Assembly (NCBI GenBank): GCA_001785515.1
Contig: MFTY01000015.1
Coordinates: forward strand, 1-33,589
Direction of reading: 5' to 3'
Length of the DNA stretch: 33,589 bases
Source of the DNA: Candidatus Nomurabacteria bacterium RIFCSPHIGHO2_02_FULL_35_13
Lineage (GTDB): Bacteria > Patescibacteriota > Minisyncoccia > Phycocordibacterales > UBA9973
The translations under genes and the position numbers were made by a program. Under the pieces are notes generated by a model that saw only the letters and a list, made by a program, of their open reading frames with translations, did no database searches and was not told the origin of the DNA. Of this stretch, positions 16,395 through 22,456 are shown one piece after another (positions within the stretch are counted from its first letter, which is position 1; every line of letters starts with the position of its first letter).

Positions 16395-16411
16395 TGTCTC
16401 ACACTGAGACA
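16395..16411. promoter_or_regulatory. Palindrome upstream of the promoter, possible operator
   Basis: TGTCTCA-CAC-TGAGACA, a perfect 7-bp inverted repeat with a 3-nt centre, 20 nt upstream of the -35 box of the atypical gene. It fits a dimeric regulator site. Confidence 0.45.
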
Positions 16412-16413
16412 AC

Positions 16414-16441
16414 AAAAAAGCCTTTACTTTTTGGCTTTTTT
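16414..16441. terminator. Intrinsic terminator of the tRNA-Arg(GCG) transcript
   Basis: Stem AAAAAAGCC / GGCTTTTTT (9 bp) with a 10-nt loop; flanking A and T runs permit either direction. It lies after the duplicated tRNA 3' end. Confidence 0.8.
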
Positions 16442-16610
16442 AGAGTTTCTATTTTGGTGTCCTCAGTAGGGTAATCTTTCCTTACAGGAACAGTATACCT
16501 TTTTGATTTATTCAAAACCAGTTTTTCATAAATAACAAAAAGCTTTTCGCTTCCTACGCAAAGCCAAACGGTTGGCTTCTTTCGGGCACAAAAATATACC
16601 TTGTTTATTT
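16442..16610 (-). repeat. Module between tRNA-Arg and a duplicated tRNA 3' end
   Basis: Plus 16450-16470 repeats plus 16606-16626 (21 nt, one mismatch), i.e. the T-stem 3' strand, acceptor 3' strand, CCA and a few trailing bases of the tRNA-Arg gene, 156 bp downstream of the original. The interval holds a 7-bp hairpin AAGCCAA/TTGGCTT and a TTCCT-GTA-AGGAA hairpin. It contains no convincing gene. Confidence 0.65.
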
Positions 16611-16685
16611 TGGTGCCCTCAGTAGGAATCGAACCTACATCGCAAACTCCGCAAGCTCGCATTCTATCCATTAAACTATGAGGGC
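16611..16685 (-). tRNA. tRNA-Arg (anticodon GCG)
   Basis: Acceptor GCCCTCA/TGAGGGC, anticodon stem CGAGC/GTTTG with loop TTGCGGA giving GCG, T arm GTAGG-TTCGATT-CCTAC, discriminator A, encoded CCA. The GCG reading is unusual for Arg, where most bacteria use ACG with inosine. Confidence 0.88.
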
Positions 16686-16736
16686 TTTATTTGCCTTTGC
16701 AATTGAAGATTAACAGTTTTTATTAAAAAACTCAAA

Positions 16737-17204
16737 TTAAAAACCCAAAGAATCCATTATTTTTTCAGATGGATGTTCCTTCATTTCTTCTTCGGAAACA
16801 TTTTTTGACAGCATAAAATTCTTTATTTTTTCGGCAAAATCTTGCTCTACAGGCATTGAAATTATTGGCATAAACAATCTCTCTGATTTTATAAAAAGCA
16901 AAGGTTTTTCTCCGTCTATTTTTACCCAAAAAGATTTTATATTTTTGTAAGGGAAAAGACGATTTCTGATTTTTAATCCTTTTTCATTCAATTCATAAAA
17001 AACCAAATCCGGTTTTTTAATAGCAAAAGCTCCAAGCAGTACTCCACCTATAATTAAAAGTAAACCAAAAAAATAATTACTATAAATAAATGACGCAATT
17101 GAGCCTGCCACAACAATAACACCAAGCGCCCAGAACCAATCATTGCCCCGTTCTTTTTCTTCATATTCCAGCGCTGTCCATTCTAATTTTTCATCTGAAT
17201 CCAT
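16737..17204 (-). CDS. Two-helix membrane protein with PH-like cytoplasmic domain
   Basis: 155 residues: an acidic N-terminus, two membrane helices (about 24-42 and 44-62), then a predominantly beta region (FYELNEKGLKIRNRLFPYKNIKSFWV...KPLLFIKSERLF) and a final helix. This resembles bacterial membrane PH-like proteins; the family assignment is tentative and the role unknown. The start lies beside a perfect 16-bp palindrome (17206-17221) that supplies TATAAT 8 nt before the ATG. Confidence 0.65.
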   Translation of the reverse strand: MDSDEKLEWTALEYEEKERGNDWFWALGVIVVAGSIASFIYSNYFFGLLLIIGGVLLGAFAIKKPDLVFYELNEKGLKIRNRLFPYKNIKSFWVKIDGEKPLLFIKSERLFMPIISMPVEQDFAEKIKNFMLSKNVSEEEMKEHPSEKIMDSLGF

Positions 17205-17205
17205 T

Positions 17206-17221
17206 TAGTATAATTATACTA
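17206..17221. promoter_or_regulatory. Palindromic -10 element
   Basis: TAGTATAATTATACTA is its own reverse complement and contains TATAAT on both strands, directly upstream of the ATG at 17204. Confidence 0.5.
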
Positions 17222-17280
17222 ACCTTTAGTATTTAAAGCAAAATATTCAACAAGAGTAGTTTTCGTCAGCTTTTCTTTTC

Positions 17281-17565
17281 TTAAGATTCAATCATTCCAA
17301 TTTTATTTGCAACATAATCGTGAAATTTTTTTTGACTTTCATTTCCAAATGCTGATACCCAATTTAAATGTTTTGCCATTTTTTCAGCAGTAAGATTACC
17401 CAACCTAAAATCATTATAAAAATCTTTATCTCCTCCTCCCAGTTCTTTAGGATTGACTTTTTCAAGATTAATTTCTCCATCCCTTTCTTCCAGCTCTTTT
17501 AATATAGATATTAAATCTTGAAAAATTTTTACACTCTCTTGTTCATTTGTAGACATATTTTCCAT
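17281..17565 (-). CDS. Small helical hypothetical protein
   Basis: 94 residues from MENMSTNEQESVK: acidic, mostly helical, with GNLTAEKMAKHLNWVSAFGNESQKKFHDYVANKIGM at the C-terminus. No family recognised. The frame is open back to 17703, but that part runs through the tRNA-like repeat and is not protein-like, so I start at 17565. An extended -10, TGATATACT, ends 7 nt before this ATG, as at other leaderless genes here. Confidence 0.6.
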   Translation of the reverse strand: MENMSTNEQESVKIFQDLISILKELEERDGEINLEKVNPKELGGGDKDFYNDFRLGNLTAEKMAKHLNWVSAFGNESQKKFHDYVANKIGMIES

Positions 17566-17610
17566 AGTAGATAGTATATCAGATATTAAGAATAAAAAAC
17601 AAACACTATG

Positions 17611-17725
17611 CGGAGGCGGTGAGATTCGCCGATACTGCGGCGGGTGCTTTTCCATCTCACTGCGTTCGCAAGGAAAAGCCTTTCGAACCTCACACAGAAA
17701 CAAATAAATTTGTTTCTTCGCCTCC
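17611..17725 (-). ncRNA. tRNA-Ser-like structured remnant
   Basis: On the minus strand it begins GGAGGCG and ends CGCCTCC-G, the exact acceptor stem of the adjacent tRNA-Ser, and shares with it a perfect 21-bp 3' end (plus 17608-17628 versus 17773-17793). The middle is unrelated to a tRNA but strongly paired: a perfect 10-bp hairpin AGAAACAAAT/ATTTGTTTCT (17696-17717), an 8-bp stem GCTTTTCC/GGAAAAGC (17646-17653 with 17672-17679), and GTGAG/CTCAC closing it. No anticodon arm is present. A T-rich run follows. Whether it is transcribed is unknown. Confidence 0.5.
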
Positions 17726-17734
17726 TTAATTCAT

Positions 17735-17768
17735 AAAAAGAGTATACCATAAAAGATATACTCTTTTT
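17735..17768. terminator. Terminator of tRNA-Ser
   Basis: Perfect 12-bp stem AAAAAGAGTATA/TATACTCTTTTT with a 10-nt loop, 8 nt after the tRNA 3' end; symmetric, so usable in both directions. On the minus strand it also contains TGGTATACT, an extended -10, facing the tRNA-like remnant. Confidence 0.75.
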
Positions 17769-17775
17769 ATTCATG

Positions 17776-17862
17776 CGGAGGCGGTGAGATTCGAACTCAC
17801 GAGACCCTTTCAGGTCTAATAGTTTTCAAGACTATCTCCATAGACCACTCGGACACGCCTCC
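17776..17862 (-). tRNA. tRNA-Ser (anticodon UGA)
   Basis: 87 nt, class II tRNA. Acceptor GGAGGCG/CGCCTCC, anticodon loop CTTGAAA giving UGA, long variable arm (GACCTGAAAGGGTCTC), T arm GTGAG-TTCGAAT-CTCAC, discriminator G typical of Ser. CCA is not encoded. It follows the DUF5652-like gene by 4 nt and is probably co-transcribed with it. Confidence 0.96.
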
Positions 17863-17866
17863 TTTT

Positions 17867-18106
17867 TTATGACAATGGCTTGGAGAAAATTTCTTTTATA
17901 TCACTCCATTTCTTCTTAGCAACGAAGAAAATATAAACAATTTCCAAAATTCCTCCGGTATTCAACACAAGAAGCGCCAAGAACCAGATTTTTTTATGAT
18001 TTTTAGCAGCAATCCATAATGAACAACCTTTCCAAAACAAAACCCATAATAAAAAAGGAATAAATACCCAACTATTACTTATTAAAAACGGATTTAATTG
18101 ATTCAT
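17867..18106 (-). CDS. DUF5652-like small membrane protein
   Basis: 79 residues with two membrane helices. The pattern FWKGCSLWIAAKNHKKIWF, LVLNTGGILEIVYIFF and a basic C-terminus matches what I know as DUF5652, a family common in Patescibacteria with no assigned function. An extended -10, TGGTATAAT, lies 7 nt before the ATG (leaderless). Its stop is 4 nt upstream of tRNA-Ser on the same strand. Confidence 0.75.
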   Translation of the reverse strand: MNQLNPFLISNSWVFIPFLLWVLFWKGCSLWIAAKNHKKIWFLALLVLNTGGILEIVYIFFVAKKKWSDIKEIFSKPLS

Positions 18107-18143
18107 ATAATATATTATACCAGAAATAATTTTTTTATGCTAT

Positions 18144-18207
18144 CCGGTGGTGAGACTTGGTAAAGTTAATTAAACGCACTTTGTGTGTTGCCAAGCTCTA
18201 CTACCGG
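18144..18207. other. Long imperfect hairpin between DUF5652-like gene and ruvX
   Basis: CCGGTGGT pairs with ACTACCGG (8 bp, one G-U), GAG with CTC, CTTGG with CCAAG and AAAGT with ACTTT, in nested order with a few unpaired bases: about 21 bp over 64 nt. It ends 4 nt before the -10-like TAGTAT of ruvX. No T run follows on either strand, so it is not a standard terminator. Candidates are a small RNA, a processed leader or an operator. Confidence 0.6.
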
Positions 18208-18223
18208 GTGCTAGTATTTTGTT

Positions 18224-18670
18224 ATGAAGTTTCTAGGCATTGATTATGGGACAAAAAGAATAGGCGTGGCCATATCAGATGAAGAAGGAGTTTTGGCTTT
18301 TCCCAAAGAGATTGTGTTAAATGATTCAAATAGCTTTAAAAAGCTTGGTGAGATTATAGGAACAGAGAATATTTCGGAAATTGTGATTGGGGAATCGGTA
18401 GATTTTTCCGGAAAATTAAATGTTCTATCGGCAAGAATTGAAATTTTCATTTCAGAGCTTAAGGATAAATTTAAATTGCCAATTCGTAAACAAAAAGAAT
18501 TTTTAACATCAATTGAAGCTCGTAAGGGAGGAAATAGTAAAAAAAGCTTTAATCAATCTCAAGCGCATAGTAAATTAAAACAAATTAAAAGTGGCCGAAT
18601 AGATGCCTCTGCCGCCGCGCTTATCTTACAAAGATATTTGGATAAGGTAAATAATTATAATAAAAAATAA
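18224..18670 (+). CDS. ruvX: Putative pre-16S rRNA nuclease / Holliday junction resolvase RuvX (YqgF)
   Basis: 148 residues with an RNase H-like fold. FLGIDYGTKRIGVAISDEEG carries the first catalytic Asp, EIVIGESVDFSGKLN the second acidic residue region, and GRIDASAAALILQRYLD the C-terminal Asp. In E. coli the homologue processes the 16S rRNA 5' end. A TAGTAT ends 6 nt before the ATG, so the mRNA is probably leaderless. The next gene begins 1 nt after the stop. Confidence 0.9.
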   Translation: MKFLGIDYGTKRIGVAISDEEGVLAFPKEIVLNDSNSFKKLGEIIGTENISEIVIGESVDFSGKLNVLSARIEIFISELKDKFKLPIRKQKEFLTSIEARKGGNSKKSFNQSQAHSKLKQIKSGRIDASAAALILQRYLDKVNNYNKK

Positions 18671-18671
18671 A

Positions 18672-19001
18672 ATGATAAATTTAGAAGATTTTAAAAAAGT
18701 TGATATTATAGTGGGTAAAATTTTGTCAGCAGAAAAAGTTCCAGATACTGATAAACTGTTAAAATTGTCCGTTGATTTAGCTGAGGGAAAACCAAGACAG
18801 ATAGTTTCAGGAATTTCTTTATATTTTCCGGACTGCAATGTTTTAATCGGTAAAAAATGCATGTTTATTGCTAATTTGGAAACAAGAGTGATTCGTGGAA
18901 TTGAAAGTCAGGGGATGATATTGGCAGTTTCCACCGAAGATGGTAAGTTTTCTTTGCTTGAACCAAACGATGAAATTCCTGCCGGGACACGGGCAAAGTA
19001 A
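18672..19001 (+). CDS. tRNA-binding (EMAP/Trbp111-like) domain protein, MetRS beta-type
   Basis: 109 residues forming one OB-fold tRNA-binding domain: DFKKVDIIVGKILSAEKVPDTDKLLKLSVDL, then RQIVSGISLYF, LETRVIRGIESQGMILA and a short C-terminus. It matches the C-terminal domain of methionyl-tRNA synthetase and stand-alone Trbp111/CsaA proteins. It may serve as a trans-acting tRNA-binding subunit for a MetRS encoded elsewhere. Coupled to ruvX by a 1-nt gap. Confidence 0.88.
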   Translation: MINLEDFKKVDIIVGKILSAEKVPDTDKLLKLSVDLAEGKPRQIVSGISLYFPDCNVLIGKKCMFIANLETRVIRGIESQGMILAVSTEDGKFSLLEPNDEIPAGTRAK

Positions 19002-19041
19002 AATAATAGCAAGATAAGTCAGAATATCGTATAATATTATT

Positions 19042-20124
19042 ATGTCTATGAACTCATTTAATAGATTTTTCCCGACACCAAAATTTCTTGAGTTGCCTTC
19101 TTTTGGTTTAGATATTTCAGACGAATCTATAAAATTTATGGAGCTGGTTAAAACAAAAAAAGGCATCAAAGTAAATCATTACGGAGAGAAAAAAATTCCA
19201 GCAGGAATTATTGAGTCGGGCAAGATTAAAGACCTAAAACAAATGGAGGAGGTCTTGGTGTCGCTTAGAAAGGAAGAGGGAATAAAATCTGTTCGTGTTT
19301 CTTTGTCAGAAGAGCAAGTGTATATTTTTAATCTTAAATTAGAAAAATTGGGTTTAGAAAATATTAGAGAAAGCATTGAGCTTTCTCTTGAAGAATACAT
19401 ACCAATATCGGCGCAAGATGCGATATTTGATTATGAGTTATTGAGTGAAGATGAACAAAGTTTAAAACTGCAGGTTGCTGCTATATCAAAGAATGTAATA
19501 GAAGAGTATCTTTCTGTTTTTAAAAATTCCAGGATCTCTGTTAAATCATTTGAACTTGAAGCGCAGGCGATTTCCAGGTCTGTTATTAAAAAGGGCGACT
19601 TGGAGACTTATATGATAGTAGATTTTGGAAAAAAACACACAGGTATTTTTATCATATCCCGCGGAATAATAATATTTACCTCTACGTTGGATGTAGGCGG
19701 GCGTATGCTCTCTGAAATGATTGAAAAAAATTTCAAAATAAGTTTTGAAGAAGCAGAAAAAAAGAAAAAAGAATTTGGTTTAAGACGTAATGCTACAAAC
19801 AGAGAAGTATTTTCCGTGCTTTTAAATGGTGTTTCTATTTTGCGCGACGAAATAGTAAAACATTTTTTATATTGGCATACACATAAAGATGAGGAAGGTA
19901 AAGATAGACCGCTGATAAAAAAAGTAATCCTTAGCGGTGGCGATTCTAATTTGATAGGACTTTCCGAGTATCTTTCCGTTAGTATGAAAATTAATGTAGA
20001 AATAGCCAATGTTTGGGTTAATATAACAGATACGGGGAAGTATGTTCCAGAAATAAGTTTAGATGAGTCGTTAAAATTTGCGTCTGCTTTAGGGCTCGCA
20101 TTAGGAAATTTTGAACATGATTAA
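19042..20124 (+). CDS. pilM: Type IV pilus assembly protein PilM
   Basis: 360 residues with an actin-like fold. FGLDISDESIKFMELVKTKKGIKV is the first phosphate-binding region, EEYIPISAQDAIFDYELL the family's central segment, MIVDFGKKHTGIFIISRGIIIFTSTLDVGG the second, and KVILSGGDSNLIGLSEYLS the adenosine motif. PilM is the cytoplasmic ring component that binds the PilN N-terminus. TATAAT ends 6 nt before the ATG (leaderless). It heads the pilM-pilN-pilO operon and overlaps pilN by 8 bp. Confidence 0.95.
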   Translation: MSMNSFNRFFPTPKFLELPSFGLDISDESIKFMELVKTKKGIKVNHYGEKKIPAGIIESGKIKDLKQMEEVLVSLRKEEGIKSVRVSLSEEQVYIFNLKLEKLGLENIRESIELSLEEYIPISAQDAIFDYELLSEDEQSLKLQVAAISKNVIEEYLSVFKNSRISVKSFELEAQAISRSVIKKGDLETYMIVDFGKKHTGIFIISRGIIIFTSTLDVGGRMLSEMIEKNFKISFEEAEKKKKEFGLRRNATNREVFSVLLNGVSILRDEIVKHFLYWHTHKDEEGKDRPLIKKVILSGGDSNLIGLSEYLSVSMKINVEIANVWVNITDTGKYVPEISLDESLKFASALGLALGNFEHD

Positions 20125-20656
20125 TTTAATTCCAAACGAAGAGAAGAAAAAAATGTCCAAAGATTTTTATCTTAGACTTATAACTATGTTTTTTGTGATG
20201 CTGAGCGTCTCTTTATTGATTGCCTCCATTTTAATTTTGCCATCCTACTTTTTTTCTTCAATAGAAGAGGATGTTATTGATACAAAAATAAAATCACAAG
20301 AGAAATCCATATCTTTACCTGACCCAAATACATTAATGATTATTAAAGATTTAGAAAATAAATTAAATTCAGTTGAGAATTATGAAAAAAATAAATATGT
20401 TTTTTCTACTAAAGTGATAAATGAAATTATATTAAAAAAAATACCCAATATTAAAATTACAGAAATTTTTTACCAAAATGACCCGCAAACAGGCAAGAAA
20501 ATAAGTATCAGCGGTAAAGCATCAAGTCGTGAAGTTTTACTTTCATTCCGTCGAGCGCTTGAAGATGATGCGGCTTTTTCAAAAATTGATTTACCGATTT
20601 CTAATTTTGTAAAAGGGTCCGATATTAAATTTTATTTGAGTTTAATTCCTTCATAA
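20117..20656 (+). CDS. pilN: Type IV pilus assembly protein PilN-like
   Basis: About 179 residues. MINLIPNEEKKKM is the conserved N-terminal PilM-binding motif (INLLP-like), followed by a membrane helix (about 17-43), a coiled-coil region and a ferredoxin-like periplasmic-type domain with KISISGKASSREVLLSFRRALE. I use the ATG at 20117, overlapping the pilM stop; the frame also opens at a TTG two codons earlier. Confidence 0.9.
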   Translation: MINLIPNEEKKKMSKDFYLRLITMFFVMLSVSLLIASILILPSYFFSSIEEDVIDTKIKSQEKSISLPDPNTLMIIKDLENKLNSVENYEKNKYVFSTKVINEIILKKIPNIKITEIFYQNDPQTGKKISISGKASSREVLLSFRRALEDDAAFSKIDLPISNFVKGSDIKFYLSLIPS

Positions 20657-20657
20657 T

Positions 20658-21197
20658 ATGCAATTTTTATTTCAAAAAAAATCATTAACTTTTTCCATAA
20701 TACTTTTTGTGTTTTCTTGTTTTGTTTTTCTATTTTTATACAGCAATATAAATAATAATAAAAAAGCATTACAGTTGGCGCAAGAAAAATGGCAAGTAGA
20801 GGCTATGCGTAGGGAAAATGCAAGGTCTCTCGCCAATTCAATTAAAGCGATAGAATCAGAAAAAATCTTACTCGAAACGCATTTTATACAAAGCTCTGAT
20901 GTTGTTCCGTTTTTAGATATAATTGAAAAATTATCTCTGGAAGTAGGAGCTAAAACTGAAATTATTTCTGTTGATGTGAAAGACAGTTCATCGCTTGTCG
21001 TTGAAGTAGAAGCGTTAGGAAATTTTGAAACCATTTATAAGTTAGTATTGCTTCTGGAAAACTCTCCATACAATCTTGAATTTGTTCTAGTAGATATTCA
21101 AAATTCAAATCCGCAAAACGTATCTATTAGTAAAAGTAATAAAAATCAACAATGGATGGCTACTTTTAAAATAAAGCTCTTGAGTTTTGTAAATTAA
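20658..21197 (+). CDS. pilO: Type IV pilus assembly protein PilO-like
   Basis: 179 residues: a short N-terminus, a membrane helix (about 10-29), a coiled coil (about 33-75) and a C-terminal ferredoxin-like domain (FLDIIEKLSLEVGAKTEIISVDVK ... VEALGNFETIYKLVLLLENSPY). The family pairs with PilN in the inner-membrane alignment complex. The start lies 1 nt after the pilN stop. Confidence 0.87.
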   Translation: MQFLFQKKSLTFSIILFVFSCFVFLFLYSNINNNKKALQLAQEKWQVEAMRRENARSLANSIKAIESEKILLETHFIQSSDVVPFLDIIEKLSLEVGAKTEIISVDVKDSSSLVVEVEALGNFETIYKLVLLLENSPYNLEFVLVDIQNSNPQNVSISKSNKNQQWMATFKIKLLSFVN

Positions 21198-21210
21198 CGG
21201 ATAAAACAAT

Positions 21211-21516
21211 ATGGAAATAAAATTTTTAAAAAAGAAAAAGAATTTTACAAAAGGAGATTTAAACACTAAGCCGGATCTTTATTGGAGATATATTCTTTAT
21301 ATGACATTTACACTGATTTTTGCTTCTTTTGCTTTTGGCTTATATCTTTTTATAAAAATAAACAAAGAATCAAACCTACCAGTCATAAATACCGATGAAC
21401 AAAAAACAATTAAAAAAGAAAGGATTGATAAAGTGCTAGAATATTTTGAGGAACGTAAAAATAAATCTATTGAAATCCTAAATTCTCCTTCACCTATTAT
21501 TGACCCATCGTTGTAA
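21211..21516 (+). CDS. Small single-pass membrane protein in the pilus operon
   Basis: 101 residues: a basic N-terminus (MEIKFLKKKKNF), one membrane helix (about 28-49), then a charged, helical tail ending in a Pro/Ser-rich stretch. It sits where pilP-like genes are found after pilO but lacks any PilP domain, so only an accessory role in the pilus complex is inferred. 13-nt gap from pilO; convergent with tRNA-Arg 3 nt beyond its stop. Confidence 0.65.
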   Translation: MEIKFLKKKKNFTKGDLNTKPDLYWRYILYMTFTLIFASFAFGLYLFIKINKESNLPVINTDEQKTIKKERIDKVLEYFEERKNKSIEILNSPSPIIDPSL

Positions 21517-21519
21517 TTT

Positions 21520-21594
21520 TGGTGCCCTTGGTAGGAATCGAACCTACATCAAAGCCTTAGAAGAGCTTCGTTCTATCCATTGAACTACAAGGGC
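21520..21594 (-). tRNA. tRNA-Arg (anticodon UCU)
   Basis: Acceptor GCCCTTG/CAAGGGC, anticodon loop CTTCTAA giving UCU, T arm GTAGG-TTCGATT-CCTAC, discriminator A, encoded CCA. Tandem with tRNA-Val, 4 nt apart. No terminator is evident, and no 3' duplication like that of the GCG tRNA follows it. Confidence 0.95.
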
Positions 21595-21598
21595 AGTG

Positions 21599-21671
21599 TG
21601 CGCGCTGAGGGACTTGAACCCCCGACCTTCTCAGTGTAAATGAGTTGCTCTACCAACTGAGCTAAGCGCGC
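21599..21671 (-). tRNA. tRNA-Val (anticodon UAC)
   Basis: Acceptor GCGCGCT/AGCGCGC, D arm with AGTTGGTAGAGC, anticodon loop TTTACAC giving UAC, T arm CGGGG-TTCAAGT-CCCTC with one mismatch, discriminator A, CCA not encoded. First of a two-tRNA transcript. Confidence 0.95.
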
Positions 21672-21707
21672 ATGTATTTTTTTATGATAATTTACTTCAC
21701 TATGGCT

Positions 21708-21736
21708 ATTCTAGCTTATTTTATATATTATTTCAA
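21708..21736 (-). promoter_or_regulatory. Promoter of the tRNA-Val/tRNA-Arg pair
   Basis: Minus-strand TTGAAA (plus 21731-21736), a 17-nt spacer and TAGAAT (plus 21708-21713). Its -35 region overlaps the -10 region of the divergent pseudouridine synthase gene (TATATT at 21724-21729). Confidence 0.6.
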
Positions 21737-21738
21737 TT

Positions 21739-22452
21739 ATGACAATAAAGATTCTATATGAAGATTCTGATATTTTAGCAATAGAAAAACCTTCTGGTGT
21801 TTCTATGCACTCTGACGGACGCAGTAAAGAAAAAACTATTTCTGATTGGTTTTTAAAAAATTACCCCAAGACAAAAAATGTCGGGGAATCTATTTTTACA
21901 AATGGTAAAGAAATAAAAAAATCGGGAATTGTTCACAGATTGGATAAAGAAACTTCTGGAGTAATGCTTTTGGCCAAAAATGAAAAAGCGCATGAATTTT
22001 TAAAAAATCAGTTTAAGGAGAGAATCGTGAAGAAAACTTATCATGCAATTGTTTCTGGTTGGGTTAAAAACGACCATGGCACGATAAATAAACCAATCGG
22101 TCGAAGTCCGAAAGATTTTCGTCGCCACCTTGCCGGCCGTGGGGTAAGAGGGAAGCTTCGCGAAGCTATTACCGAATATAAGGTTTTGAAAAGATTTAAA
22201 ATTTCAACCAATAAGTTTACTTATTTAGAAATACATCCAAAAACCGGACGAACTCATCAAATTCGCGTGCATATGAAATTTATAAATCATCCGGTAGCTT
22301 GCGACTCTCTCTATAATCCTGGCAAACCATGCCCTAAAGGTCTCAAAAGACTAGGGCTTCACGCTAAATCCATAGAATTTAAAAATCTAAAAGAAAAAAC
22401 TATCAAAATAGAATCACCATTACCTCGTGAGTTTGAGAAAGTGGTAAAATAA
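21739..22452 (+). CDS. RluA-family pseudouridine synthase
   Basis: 237 residues. The catalytic motif is GIVHRLDKETSGVMLLAKN (Asp nucleophile), and GRTHQIRVHMKFINHPVACDSLY is the family's C-terminal signature. The start ILYEDSDILAIEKPSGVSMHSDG shows that no S4 domain is present, so it is the RluA/RluC catalytic core only. It isomerises uridines in rRNA or tRNA; the target is undetermined. The CxxC protein gene begins 4 nt after its stop. Confidence 0.93.
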   Translation: MTIKILYEDSDILAIEKPSGVSMHSDGRSKEKTISDWFLKNYPKTKNVGESIFTNGKEIKKSGIVHRLDKETSGVMLLAKNEKAHEFLKNQFKERIVKKTYHAIVSGWVKNDHGTINKPIGRSPKDFRRHLAGRGVRGKLREAITEYKVLKRFKISTNKFTYLEIHPKTGRTHQIRVHMKFINHPVACDSLYNPGKPCPKGLKRLGLHAKSIEFKNLKEKTIKIESPLPREFEKVVK

Positions 22453-22456
22453 TACT

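Noticed and set aside
16399-16671. 90-codon minus-strand ORF between tRNA-Arg and the terminator
   Set aside because: Its N-terminal part is a translation of the tRNA-Arg gene and its C-terminal part translates the duplicated tRNA end and the terminator; there is no promoter or RBS of its own.
17566-17703. N-terminal extension of the gene ending at 17281
   Set aside because: The extension runs through the tRNA-like remnant and has no protein-like character; a -10 box sits directly before the internal ATG at 17565.
22145-22175. GC-rich palindrome AGCTTCGCGAAGCT in the RluA-type gene as a further inserted element
   Set aside because: The residues it encodes (GKLREAITEY) are conserved in RluA-type synthases, so it is ordinary coding sequence.
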